64,000 bases of DNA from contig JAQGDQ010000007.1 in NCBI GenBank assembly GCA_030141605.1, positions 1,289,173-1,353,172 on the forward strand. The letters run 5' to 3'. Shown here piece by piece: positions 15,501-30,500 of this stretch. The notes under the pieces were generated by a model. It searched no databases and was not told the origin of the DNA. It was given only the letters and a program-made list of their open reading frames with translations. The stretch comes from Tubiluchus corallicola. Its lineage: Eukaryota > Priapulida > Priapulimorpha > Priapulimorphida > Tubiluchidae. Position 1 is the first letter of the stretch. Each line of letters begins with the position of its first letter. The position numbers were made by a program, and so were the translations under genes.

Positions 15501-18500
15501 AATTAGCGGTTCATTAATTACACACGTTATATTGTGTGTTTTTACTCAAGCGACGCTATTTCCGGTCTAAAAGGTGACCCGATTCTAGCATATCCGGTTG
15601 ATGGACGGTGCATATACACCGGCAAAATCCGATAAGTACAATTACCGTCACCTGTAGAAACAGCTCTTAAGATGGAAAGTACTGATTGTTTCTGCATAGG
15701 AAATGGCACTCAATGCAGCTGCCTGGCATTTCTTGTGCATATAAGGGGCAGTATAGCGTACCCTCACTAGAAAAGTAAATGCCCATTCACAATTCTATGC
15801 CCTTCACTAAGTAATTCATTTTTCATTTCGATACGTTGTGTGTGTTTATGTCGTTCTATATTCCTCAAATTCAGATACCTAGGACATGATAAATATTGCT
15901 AAGTTACAATATTACTACACTCGCACGTGATTCCATATATAAGCATATTATTGTTTTTAGTATCACGATCAATGAATACTCTGAAGTTATGGCATTCAAC
16001 AACTTAACCAATCTATAACATAATTACGCATTGTAATTGCAAGGATTGGTTCAGAATATCTATATCTTGTGTTCTGTATCTATTGGTGTTGGCGGCCATG
16101 ACATTGTCAGTAAAGAAAGGAATGATGAGTACTGAATAATAAGATTTAGAACATGTATAGCTGTAAAAATAATTACTGTTGTAATAGTGTTATTAAAGGG
16201 TAGGTCTAGTGTGATATGAGGGCACTTATACACTGAAAATCGCAAAAGTCTCTTTGTAAATTGCATTGAAATTGGTGAGGTATCAACATTTATATTGAAA
16301 GTATTATACTTCTGAGATGTTGCTATCGTAAATTGTGATCATAAGCAAGATGGACCAGGGCTTTTATTCAGCCTTTATTCATAGCCGTCGACTATTCCGC
16401 AAAACCAATTTTTCCTCATTTAATACATGACACTGATGAGTGTAAGTTATAGTCAGTTTCAGTTACCATACTACTTAAAATTTGCAGCTATATAATATAT
16501 ACATATATGTCTTTATTTGCCATAAATTAGATTACAATTATAATCTTCTTGCTATTTGGTGTTCACTAACTCACTAATTTCTAGAGAATAGTCTAAAGCC
16601 TAGGGATAAATATATTCTTATATAGAGTAATATGATGTGTTATTTGGAATAATCCTGAGTATTATATAGGACAGAAGTTCAACCGCTGGTGATTATGTAT
16701 TTTAAAAGTCTCTTGCGTGCTGGAATCATAAATTAAATTTTTTCTCTTTAATGAAAGTGCAATTACTATTGTTGCTGTAGACACTCAAGAACATTGGAAA
16801 AGTGTTCTGAAACTCTGTGCCTGCGCCATAAACTGTAATAAACATGTCTTCGTACTGTATTTGCGGAAGTAGACTACGCATACTATATCGTGGGGGCAAA
16901 TGGACACGTTTTTTCTCGAAAATGTTTGAGCGAAAGTACGTTAAGACAGCTTCCCGCGGTTATTGGGCAGCCGGAATTACATGAACGCAAATATTAGAGG
17001 TAGAAAGTCCCGGATTAAATGCTTTGTTCGATACACGAGAAAATAGTATATCAAGATTTGCTATCTCCGGTACGAGGATACCCTGATATCTTGGTTAATC
17101 CCATGGTTATCTTGAATAACAACAACATAATAGATTTTGAAAAGTTTAAGAATTTATCAAGGTACGGTTATTGTGTCCTCTCTGCGTGTTACTGATAGAA
17201 ATCTTCGGCCGTTAAACTGTCTGGTAAATGTAGGCTGCTTCTAATCAACGTAACAGTAATTGGACCATCTTTAGCCTCGCTGTAGTTGCTAGTTTATTTG
17301 ATTTCAAGATGCTTCACTTTCGTTGAATGTCACTACAATACTAAGGTAAGGTAATAAACTTATCATACTATATATAAGGCTGCATAGATAGTATGATATC
17401 AGGATATTCATACAAATCACAAAGTAAAAAAGTATTCAGTTTAAGACAACAATTTAGAAGCTATTCAAGCTAGAATAATTTATGGTATTAGCAATGATAT
17501 TATGTGAGACAAATTAAAAATTCTACTATACCACTAATACTGTACTACGATGACGGCGACGACTATTGCTGCCGCTGCCACTTATCTACTTATCTATCGT
17601 ACTTACTACAACCTATTTTATTGGAATACTTTGGGTATTATACGAATACGATCCAGTTCGATACGTGTAAATATGCTTTTGAAAATATTGAATGAAGTGT
17701 TCACCAGTTTTTTCTTCAAAGCACGTACAAAACATTTTTGTTGATATCAGACAACAGTAACTATTATTGCACTCCCACATTACCTGTAGCGACGCTGTAA
17801 AATTCATGCAGAGTGAAGCTCTCATCATTCTCTCCGTATTCTTTCACTTCCCTGTACAGTTTTGTCGTGCGACAAAAAGCTTGTTATGTATGCAAATTTA
17901 CAGTTTAATGCCCGACTTCTTTAACAAAACACTGCCGTGTCTACAGTACTTTCTTTACCATGTCTGCGTTGTGTTATCATCAGCGCTTTACTTTGTGCTT
18001 CTTAGCTGAATATTTTTCATCATGTGTTCTCATTGTTATAAGTACTTTCACCGTTTTCGCAATTGCTTTGTCCAATTTCAACCAATCAGTAAGTTTATAA
18101 TTATAGAAAAGTCGCAAAAATAAGAGAAACGTTTCGATGAAATCATTGACAATATTTCACATTAGATTTTGAGAGCAGCATAAAGTTACAATTTCAGACT
18201 GTGTTTTTATATAAATTTTTAGCAATAATTGCTTTCTGCATGGTGTAAACAAGGTAAATGGCCTGAAGTACAAGATTAAAACTCAGATTAAAGACACAAA
18301 TGTCACACCTAGTAAATTACTAGTTAGCTTCCATGGCGTCACTATAGCTATTTATTTTAGGTGCAGTAGACGGCTTTATTAGGGCATTCGTTTTAATATT
18401 TATTTAAAGGCCATTTACATTAATGTATAATTTACATACGGATGTCCGCAGTTATCTCAAGAGTCAGAACTCAAAAGGCCAAGAATGGCATATTTTGGCG

Positions 18501-21500
18501 TAGCTGCTACAAAGCTGCGTGGAGTTTATCCACTTGAGAAAAATACCAATATTTGATGCTTTTTAGTTTTTTTTAGTTGGGACAAGTATACTAAAGAAGA
18601 TTCAGTAAAACTGAATGTTGGTGACTAGTGAGGCCCCTGTTTTTTCCATTTGTGACTGTAACACAGCCTTCACATTTGTAAAAAGAAAAGATCACAGTCA
18701 GTGATGTGAAAGGGAATAGTGCTCAGGCCACTTCTCGGATTCTTATTATAAAGCCTGCAGCTCTGATCGTTGGTGCAAATAAACTTTCATTCCTGTACAT
18801 GTACATACTTCAGTTGAGCAGGCATCTCAAGTGCCCATATTCCTTGAAAAGAAATTAGACCACTCAAATTAAATGTAATTTTCTTCTCCATGTGCAATGA
18901 TGCAGGAAGGTGGTTTTACCTATGTTAAATGTCCGTTTCTCGATCTGTCCTGCTAAGCAATTCACTTGTGCACGCTCGTGGGGGTAAATTTGTGCTCGTT
19001 TGCTGTTTGCTCGCTAGCTATGTCCAAGGGCAGACGTGGAGATGTAGAAATTCCCATTCTTACTGTCACCTCCGCGGGTAGTAAAATATTTTGATTTAGA
19101 AAAATGTTGTGTATGTTACTGTTTTGAACGGCTTATTGAAGATATTGCAAGACGTCTCTCGCTTGCTGCTTTTGAAAACGTTGGCAACTACACTGACTAC
19201 AACAGTAATTACCAGAGGCAGCAAGAACGATAATTAGAACAAATCATCATAGCAGCAAAAGCAACAAAAACGACAACGAAAGGCAACAGCAGAGTCATGT
19301 AAACGTGTCACATATAGAAAAATATCAAATTTACCCATTTCGTCGTTATCTCGTATTAACAATCATGCGTTATCTATATTCGTGCATTCGACCACTTTCC
19401 GATTACTCTTATTTATATCACGAAACCTACTCCTACTATTACTTTTAGCACCACTACTACAGAATTTCAAGTGCCACGTTAGTATCAGAAGCAGTGGTAG
19501 AAATCCTGTGACAACAGCAGCGTTTGCGCATAGGTCCTGTACACCGTATTACAGAAAAAATAAAAAATGTATGTCGATGGGCAATGATAATTAAATTTTT
19601 CTGGACCTATATTTATGCTTGCACTTTTCATCTATGGCCTGTTATAGCATCTGGTTGTATAATCGTAAACAATTTGTAGTAATGTTACCTCCATATGTGG
19701 ACATGATTCTTAAGAAACAAATCAATCTAATCTCAAGAAATATATAACTTGACATAAAACCAAAGCTCTTATTTATTATCATAGAATTTAGAAAAATACA
19801 GGTTTTGGTCTTCATTTATCCTTATTTCAGTTTTCATTAAAGTTGATAGTTAATTATCTTAGCTGCAATAGAGCATCGCTTAAAATTAATGCAGTTACAT
19901 ATTCCATTAGTTTCACTCTCTGCTGCCAGAACTTTGAAAGAGTACTACAAATTAGTCAGTCGTCTGTGTTGGATTTTTGTGAAAGGGCTTATCACTTAAT
20001 AATCATTGCTTGGGTTAGACTGGTGATTAATTAAACAAAAAATACGCCAAGCATTTGTTTCATTAATTCTTTAGCTTTGCAACAGTTTTTTGTTCAAGCC
20101 TTACAAGACACAATTCCTGACCTAATTGTGGTTCTACTGTTTTTTGCCACCGCTTTCGTACTATGTAGTGAAAGGCGGTAAAGATTCACTGGTTAAAATG
20201 TTTTTTCGAATGACTACTTTTGAAGAACGTTAAACTAATTGCAGTGTGTCTTTTGCTTTTTGACGGTTTCCTATATTGTCGGTTAGACAGTTGCAGTCCT
20301 GAGGGCAAAGCTGTTACTGTCCCATTTTGTGACATGGAAAAGTCATTTTGACTTCTAGATGGCACCTATTGCGATAGTGATGCACATTCACTGAGTCTAT
20401 TTGTTAAAAATGTGAGTGAAATTACAACACACGTGTAACCTAGTTTAAACGCGGTTAAAAGAAATAAAATCAACATTTAAGAGTCAATTTTGCGTGATTA
20501 TCTACGAAAATATGAAAGTTTACACGCATAATTTGAAAACATTATTTTGTACACCGGGCGTCTAGATTCCCGGGGTGGGGGGGGGGGGGGGGTGAAAGAC
20601 GAAAAGTAGACAAAGAAAGAGGGAAAAGGGAATGTTACATGAATGAAAAAGCGAGCAAATAAAGAGTGACCAAATATACAAATGAAAGAAAGAATAAATA
20701 AATAAATGTATGAAAGAAAAATGAATGGACGGGTTGATATTTAGATAGACTTATAAGAGAACGAAGAAACTCGCGAAGAGCGTGACCAGAACTTTCTATG
20801 TCAACCGAACAAACCATTAAGTAGTGGGTTACATTTAAACCGGTTACCAAAACTCATGTTGATAATTTCAAAAACTTCTAGGTGACAGCATCTTACACGT
20901 GCTATTCGCACTGTGTCACTGACTACATTATGTGTACATTGGCTAATGAATACCTGCCCGCCCGTAAGAATACAGGGCCAATAACCGTGATGATAATTTA
21001 TGCGCATATTTGCACACACATTGTCGTCCGATTTAGACACCAACTTTATTTATTTAGTTTTGCCATAACGAAAATGGCTATATTCAAAATTTAGTAAATG
21101 AACCAATAATTCGTAATCTTGCAATTAAAATTATGCATAATTTGTTGTACTACAAAATTTTATAATATTCTTTTATAAGTTCTTTGTAATATTTTGAAAG
21201 CTTTGAGGCACGAGTAGTTGTAAATGGTGTACAGTAATGAACTTGTTGTTAAGAAATGTTGTTGTAAAAAAGACTTGTAAACAACAAACAGAAACAACCT
21301 CAAGTGATGGCATTGTCACATTTCATTCTGGTTGATTTTTAGGGCGATACTCAAGAGTCACAAGTTTTGAATGTACTGTTAAATAATTTTGAAAATGGAA
21401 CAAGGTTTTCACGTTGTTTGTATTGTTTGTTTAAATGGGCTTTTCATTGGCGATGTCACATCAGCAGGCACACCTATCCCTGTATAGATAGTTTTCTTCA

Positions 21501-24500
21501 TTTGGTTTTTAAAGGTACGTAGAATTTTGTTTCTATGTTGCTAGTCTTTTGTTGCTCTTTTTAAAGTACGTGATGATTTATAGCTTTTCCCATTTTTGTC
21601 TAGAAATTGTCGGTGGAGTGAACTAGCAATTGTAGCATAATGAGTCTTCTTTTGGTCCTTTTTCTAATTTTTTTTGAAGAACTGTATAGGCATATGTTTG
21701 TTGTAGTTAAATGGGCAGGCAAACCGTTGTTCCAGGCTTACACTGACTTTTTTCGATTATCTGTGCAAGAGAATCAGACGTGAGAAAAATGAAACTGATT
21801 AAGTGAAAAGCAATTAAAACAGCTTGCAAGTTTGTGGTTTCGACTTGTTTGTCCGTATTTGTATTGTGTTTGTGGCGTTGACTGGTATTTTCGCTAAATT
21901 GTTCAGCAGATATTAAAATTAGCAGTTTTTACCTGTACTACATTACTTCAGGATTTGAATTTTTTCTGATGCTGCACTATTAGCTTTATAATGACGAGCC
22001 TTATTCACAATCACATTCACAATTGAAACCTACTATTCGTTGAGGATGACTAATGTTGCCGCTGATGATGGTAAGCTGGTGATGGTGGTATCCGTGTTGT
22101 GGTTGTTGTTTTCACCATCGCCATCCATCACTCATTGCCATCGTCATCGCCATTATTTGGTCGAATTTCTCGTCATTGTTATTGTTGTCGTCGCTTTCAT
22201 ATTGTTGTTTTTTTAGTAGATAGGAAACCAGCGTCGACAACAACTTCTGCCTGAGGTTTGTGTTTGAAAACACATACCTGTAGGATAAAACTGTATTGCC
22301 CGCAGGTTTGAGTTTCAAATGATAAAACCTGAACAGGGGAGTTGCAAACTTCCAAATATTATTTCAGTACAGGAATGCATTTTGTGTAATTGAGCAGAAA
22401 AATCAGAAAAAATTATCCATACTCAAACGTTTATTTCCAGTTCTGTCACGCATGCCAACTACACCGCCTGTTATTTTTTCCCTTGCTTCCTGCGAAATTA
22501 CGATGTTTCATATTTGTGTAATTTTCAGTAATGCGCGTATTTTATCTTTGTAATGATGCATAATTACTTAATTTCAAAAATATTCATGTGGACCGCATAT
22601 TTCGTCTTTAGACAGAAGATCATTATGCTGCTAATATGATCACTTTAACTATCTTTATCTTGCACGCACATCTAAAATTAAATTGCAGTAATAATTCAAA
22701 GTTCTCATTTTGCGTCCTTCAGAAGGTAAAGAGTTACCAGTTAATCACATACTGGGGTATGTTATTTACGTTTTCTACTATAATTATTAAAGAATTTCGA
22801 GATATGCTTAAGAAAGGGAAACAGTTGTTCATTTAGCATTCAACTATTTACCGGTATGAAGACCCAGTGAAGGATAAAATAAACAACAACAAAAAATATT
22901 AGAAGGACGTCCACAAACAAAAAAAGAGTCGAAATATACCGTACATCAGAGTCATTTGCAATATTTGCCGCCAGAGCACTGCCAGATTGCACAACTCTGG
23001 TAAGCAGATCACACTAACACTTGCGTCGTATATGAATAAAGTGTAGAAGAAATAAATTTACACACTCCTGAGATGCATTGCAATCATATGTGTTTAAATT
23101 TAAAAAATTTCCTTATACCATATACGACACCCTAAGTTTCTCTAGAATATACACGCTTGTGCAAATTAATTGAACGACTGACAGATTTTACGGCATTTTT
23201 CCCACCTCTCATGGTATTTTCCAGCCATGAACTGCGACTTGCAGATTATGAAATCCCCTTAACAGCATTTCTGACATGAATTGGCCTAATTTTGCCTATT
23301 GTTATGCGAAAGTCGTTCCCTATGTTCCATGGGGAACGTCGCCAGAAATTTCTTGAAAAATGAGACCGCTAAAGTTTACTGACACGGCACCTCTTCGGAT
23401 TTAAGCCCAGTTGAAAACTTGTGGTTGATTGTCAAGCTGCGCCTGCGAGAACAGAGTGTATCGCCAGGCAGAAGCTGATAGATGTCATCATCCAGCTGTG
23501 GTACCATGTCGCTCAGATTTTTTTGTGAATTCCATGCCGAAACGAAATTATATTCCGAAAATTATCAGAGTGATTAAAATGAGTGTTTTGAATTATAAGA
23601 AAACAACGCATTTTCATTCATTTTTATGCATTGGTTCACTTAATTTACACAAGGGTGTATTTGTCTAAATTAACTCAGAGTGAACAACAATAGAAGGTAC
23701 AACAGTAAATTTTGAAAAGAAGGGATTTAACATTAGCAGAACAGTTACTAAACTTCCTTATTAAAGTATTAATGCAGACATAGAACAACTGCGTTATATA
23801 TTACAGAATTGCACCAGGTGGCTTGGAGAAACTACCGAATTTCAGATCAAATAATTTCACTACTGTTTCACACTACAAAGTTTAAACAGAAGAGTGAGTT
23901 AACACACAACGGCATTGGGCCACGACATGTAACAGATATCAGATAAGTGCAACATTATGAATCACATGTGTTGTGTGATTTATATTTGTATCAAAATTGT
24001 ATTTTTTATGCACATGGTAACAAATATGTGTCCGATAGTTCATGCCGTTATGCGTTCTGTGCTTCTAGTTGAAGCCTATATCAATCCTGAAGACTATCTT
24101 CTCTTTAGCTGTAAATTGAACTAATTTTTAATGTCACATTGCAAGCGAATGTCTCAAATTGAAATTGAATTCTCAAAATTTGTAGACTAGAAATTCCCCT
24201 AAACGTTTTTTGTTTGTTTGTCTGCTTGCTTGCTTGTTTGATATTTATGTCTGCCAGAAAGCACAATATCGGTGTTGGATAGGTTAGGGTCGTTCTACGC
24301 ACGTTTGTAAATACTGCATACATGTCGTTTTAACCACGTAGTTTATGTAAAAATTGTCCTATTTTGTGTTTTGTGTGTGTCACTATTTCCTAATCCTTCT
24401 AGGTGTTGTTCTTAATACCACGTATTCACTACCTGCGGTACCAGTACCAACCCTTGTAATTAGGAATAATTAATTCTGACACTGACCTGGTAGTAACGAT

Positions 24501-27500
24501 ATAATTTGCATCTCATTATAATACCGATGAAGCTACCGATAGAAGCGTATTCGTAATCGGTGAATTCGTCACATGTCAGCTTATCAGACAAAATATGTTT
24601 TCCGTATACAGCAAACTCTGTGAGAATTGTTTACCCATGATTGACTAAAATATCCTTTTTGCCTGTGCTTTTTCTGTGTGCATGTCAAGTTCGGGAAGTC
24701 CGTACGGCTTTTTTGTGCAGTTCGGCCTGATCCAGTGCTCAGTAGCGGACTTACTTAAAACAAAACAATCTTAAACTGTAGATCAAAACAATCTAATCTT
24801 TAAAATATTGAAGTAAACATACTATTTTTTCAAAAATGACTTACGTGAAAGAATTATTACCACACAAACACAATTTCGCGTTCGCGTTCGCGCCACTAGT
24901 TCCTCATCGTTGCATGCATTTCGCCATTCGCTAGTTAGACAGGCACCAGTGCCTGCATCTCGGAAGCGCATTGCACAAAAAACAGATGCTGTACTTCTCA
25001 ATTCAGATGTATTAGTTTGTGACGAACTACACACGTTCGACAGCTCATGCGTGAGCACAGCGGTAAATCTGAAATTTTAATTTTTTATATTAAAACTTGT
25101 CTGATTTTAGTACAACACACTGAACAACTTACAGTAGCACTGTACTTCAATTTTCGCTTTTGCAAACACGTGCAACACGCTAATGGAATATTTTTGCTGT
25201 TGAAAATTGTTAGTTAAAGATGTCATCAATAGTTGGTCTCGCCCACCATTAATTAATTATCAGAAACGCTTTTGCAGTATTAATTGTGTTAAAATGTGTT
25301 TTTATTTGACTTGAAAATGAGGTAGTATATGAAAAATCATCCTGTCTTCCTTTAACCTAGGTGGTGTGGCAGTACCAGAATCTGAGTAATTATCATGTAT
25401 AGACCCCTCAAATGAGACACTGAGCCGAATTGCTGCCTCATTCACATTCACGTATTGCATATAACGGTTGTGAATAAAGGGAATATTGGAATACAAACAT
25501 TACACATGAACTTGAAGCCGTCCAGAGACAGTTTATTCGATAGTCACTTGTCCATTTGCTAACCAGTTCCGGCGTTACTTAAAGAGGAAGAAACTTTAGG
25601 CAGTTTTAAAGTATGTTCCAAATACCTGTTTGAAATACTTATATAACTAGAAGAGAAGAGGCTTACTAATTTAAAATGTTCGCGTCTACTGATAAAATGT
25701 CACTCACTCACCTTCCTAGTGTTCAAGCTGATTCGCCAAAAATATTTTTAATTTTATTGACAAATGACAAGATGAAGTAAGTAATTTATATTTTTGCTTA
25801 GCTAGTGAAGTGTACCTAGGAATACTGTGATGATTTTTTCAAATTTACGCAATGTTACCTAAATTTGTTTCAAACAATCTACCGGTCAAATGGCTGTGCC
25901 TAACGGTCACAGAGGGAGTTTAAGTTTTCAAGTTTTATACTGCGTTGCTGATAATACAAGTGCTGTGCGCAGTTAAGGAGTAAGGTGATACAAAAGCGCA
26001 ACACGATTTTTTGCTTTATGTATGTAAAGGGTTCTCTTGTGCTTTACTTTTACAGCGAAGGTCGCACAGCTAACAGTCAGCTGTTCCCGTTGCTATATAA
26101 TTCTTCATTACTCACTTTTTCTGTATTGTATTTTTTACAATTGTACCCCCCTGGTAAAATGATCGATTTCTTAAATTCCAAAGATAAAAAAGTTTTAAAA
26201 GATTTTTCAAGTATTTATTTGCTTATCTGATTTTGCGCCATACATAGGAAATAACTTCAAAGGCATGCTTAATTTAACAAACGTTTTTCTTTTGCGGCGT
26301 GGTTGTGACACTGCTATGTTTGTTTCCAGTCTTGTTTACTGTCTGTTACATGCATTTTGATGTGCTAAGACAACCTGTAGAGTTCAGGTTATGCTAATAA
26401 ACCATTAGCTGTGTTAATTTCCATTATTAAACCCTAATGACACAGTAACCATTGTTTCAAACATTCTACCAAATCTTCAGTAGTGAAGTGTTGTAAATGA
26501 TCAAGAGCGATCAGTTTGTTAAGGGCTCATTTGCAATGTTAAATACTTTCTTTCAGTGACCTTTCACCCTTTAGTTTAAGGGTGTTGTTGAGAGGAGCCG
26601 ATTTTAACGGTGAATTTATTCTTATTTGCTGATTAATTCTCCACATGAATAGTTAGTTAGCGCGGCACTGCAACTTAATTAGCATTATTTGTTTAAATGA
26701 TCTGGCAATAGAACATAATTATGCTATCTAAAATAATCTGACTATCTGTGAGGTCGCAATTACATATGCTGAACATGTACCTTACTAAACTTACTAAACC
26801 GTTGTATATGTAATTCTGAGATCAGGATCACGTGATTTGTTTATGACGTGCAACAATGGCTGCCAAGATGCTCACAAAAGTTAGTTTCGATCCAACATCC
26901 TAACGCTAAATTTTATCAAACTTAATTTTTCAGTTTTGAAGAATTTTAAGTAACAAACTCTGGGTTCTGTGAAGAAACAAAGTACAAATACTTTAGTTTA
27001 TGGATAACTTTGCTGTGCACATCGAATTCACAGACGTAGTTATGTGCAGGATGTCCCACACATCACTATACAATTTTCATTTTCTATATTTTTAGCAAAG
27101 CAAAATATTTGAAAATTTGTACAAGTGAATTAAAATCGAGTACAATGAGTAAGCTTTGATATTTTCGCTGCCTTGTTCAAGGAACTCTATAGCTTTAGAG
27201 ACCAGTCCAATGGCAAGTCGGACATTCTGCATCAAAAAGTCGCTCACAGCCTGTGAGTGGCAAGGAATTACTGCACCTTGTTAAAAAATTATCAATATTG
27301 TCGTCCATAATTATGGTGTTCTAAATTTCCGGTAACTTCAGTTGGTGATCGAAAAACCTCATACCTGTCGTCGCTGTAGCGCCGGGGTTCCAGTCAAAAT
27401 GAATAAAAACAATTGCCAAATGCCCCTTATGATTCATGTACGAGTTTGCTGATGTCGGAGATAAATTTAAAAAGCAAATTAGAATCAAAAGTGCAAGGTG

Positions 27501-30500
27501 AGTTATGAGACACCTTATATAATAATCGCCTGTTAGAAAAGATGGCGCATAATCATTTAGTCCAGACAAACAGTATGACCCAATGGCAACTGCATATTAA
27601 TAAGTACATTCAGATGATAGTGTATAACGGAGACTGCATGCCAATCAGATTGTAATATAAGGACTGGTATCTGATTGGCACACGTATCAGTACGACGGTC
27701 ATAAATGATGACCTAAAAGTCTATATAATTGTAAAAATTGTATAGAGAGTAAAACGGCATATATAAACGGCAATTAAAATGATAATAACTTTTGATGCAT
27801 GTTATTTTTGTTAGCTTAGCGTGTAGTGTAGTATATTTGAAGGTATTGTACATGCATAATATTAATGTACAAAGATGAGTAATTGAGTGACTTCCTAATG
27901 TTAAATTTCAGTCTATCACTCTTACGTTATCCATTCGTTTGACTTTGATTTTTTTTGAGTACGTATTGAAGATGATAAAATATTATTTTCAAAGTAAATT
28001 AATATAACGAGATGTTTAAACCGTAAAACCTTCAATCGGGCGAGAGAAATGTTATTGCCAACCGAAGTAAGGCAATACTGAGACAGGTAACTAAAAAGAC
28101 TGGCGACACTCAGGAAGATCCCTTCCGCAATTTTGCCAAACATTCTGTTGTGGGCTATTTTCATCTGCCTTATTGTCTTTAACTTTGTAGTCTTCTATTT
28201 CCTCAGAGGGAATGTATATTTTAAGAAAATAGTTATATTTAAAAATAAAGTCAATATAACGGAAACGCTCGCACTATAAAAAGCTGTTCTCATTAAATTC
28301 AAAAATTTTAGTTGTCAAGTAATGCAGTACATGTTTATTGAGCAAGTAGTACTATCTCAGCTCAAGGTGATATGATGTAGCCAAAGTTAGTTGTTTAAAG
28401 ATTATTTGTTAAATACTGTATACTACACGCAATCAATCACTCAATTTTGAAACAACTCCATCCACGTTCGCCGACCCACCCCACCCCCATCTAATCGCCC
28501 ACTTCCTCAGAAAACTGCGGAACTTGATTATACCACCAGTAACTCGCTCTGATTCACTCTGTGCGATTTCAAAAAGCTATTTTAGCACTGTTAACACAAT
28601 ACTTGACATGCTACTATTAACCATCAGTAGTACTACCACTGTATTTTCAGGCAGTTTTTTTCTCCATTCTTTGTTGTGTGTTTACGTAGATGTTTATTTC
28701 CTCCACTGATATTTTTTTCATCAGTTTTTGCAGTGTCAAAATTACTCAGGTGAATTTATTATTGTCATTGCCGTTGTCAGTAGGTTTGAACCGTAGGATA
28801 AGCCAGTTATGCTTGCGTGGCGATTTAATGAAACATGTAGAATTGGGTTCAAGTAGTCAATCGCCCACACAGAAATTCAAGACATGGTTCATGTGTTAGA
28901 AATATGGCTCAATCACACCTAATCAACATTACGATTCATGTTGATTAGTCTATCAGTTGTGTTGGAAGGTAAAATTTAAGTGCCACATGCACAGCAGCAG
29001 CGAAACTACGAGCTTATATTCGTAATTAGTTGGCAACGTCATATGGAACACACACAGAAAAAAACCAAAAACAGTGCAGCTTGCAAAGTTTAGCTGAGGT
29101 TAACGTAGCCACTATAGAATAAAATGTCTAGTTTCTGCTTAGGTGTAGGCTAGGCGTAATAAGCTTTGTAGTAAATACAACACCAAGAAAACGTGACTGA
29201 TTAATGCTGACCGGCGATTTTTCCCAAATGCTCACCGAAAACAAAACATAGCGCTAAGTATGGAAGATTCTGTTCAAAATCGGTCGTGTTAAACAGGCCC
29301 AATTGGGGTAAAAACGAATAATGCACAGTAGAAAATCTAACAAAAAATAAACAGAAAATAAATGGAAAATATGCGAGCTACAGTAGTTACGCACACAGCT
29401 TCATCAAGACGCATTTCTACTCATTTTGTTTTAACACAAACTGGGTTTTGCTGTGGCAGTGAACCTTTCTCGTGTTTTAATTTTCAGATGAGAGTTGATT
29501 AAACGCGCATTTTTAACAAATTAAATTCCAAACGTTAAGCTGCGTATTTTGTACTAAATCAGGTCTTCGTGAATTTAGTTCAGCTTGTTTTGTGTTAAGT
29601 TAAATACGTACTTATTGAATTAAATTCCCTTACAATATGCTGTTATGCTGCACAGTGCCGAAACTATTGATGATTGGGCATCAAAACCGACTTACCATAG
29701 ACCTTGAATCTCTTAATTAAAGAAAGCTGTGGACAGCTTTTGAGAAATAATTAAGCCAACAAATTTTCTCGAGTATTTTGCTTGTCAAAGGGTGCTTGAT
29801 GAATTGCAGAATAATTGCGAGTGTTTTTTAATTTTGCCGAAGACTTTCGGTGTTTGCAAGGGGTTGTTCTGAAGGACGCAGAGGTCGAGTTTTTCTCTTT
29901 CTGTACGTTCTAGTTTCTGTTCTATATAATAAATTAATAATAACGCCCAATATTGCTCGTGGACTATTATAGACGTAAATTAATGCTTTTATAGTCACTT
30001 GGGCTTTTATAACTCATAATATCTTTTTATTTGCAGGCGGTTTTTTGTGTTTCTTAATATATACAAAGCTATAGTTTCAGGCAAATTATGTTAATCCAGT
30101 GTTGCTGTTTAATTCGTTCTGTGTTCTTTTAATTGATCACCAAGTAGTTTTTAGCTGTTAATTTTTATAATTTTTACTGAGACACGGCCTTTTTCATTGC
30201 CAAGATAACAACACATTTTCCTGTTTGCAGTCATGTTCAGAAAATTACGTATTATTCCGCAGTTGCCCTTGAAGGTGATGGGTTGAGAACTCAGTGGATA
30301 GTTCTAAGTACTTTTCTAGAAGACAAGCTTGAATAATAATTTTCTCCTTAGTTTGCACAACGTAATGAGTTAACTTAGGCCACAAACTGATGATTATAGT
30401 CGAAAAATGTAGGAAAGCGTAAAAAATTTTAGTGGTGTCGCTGCACAAGTTAAACCTACCATGCTTTCGTACAAGACTTAAATTGCAAAAACTTCAATTT

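Noticed and set aside
17504-17828. Three overlapping frames on both strands in the giant intron
   Set aside because: Mutually overlapping, without splice context or domains.
24822-25058. Minus-strand 78-codon frame with Arg/Cys-rich translation
   Set aside because: No family resemblance and no supporting splice or start context.
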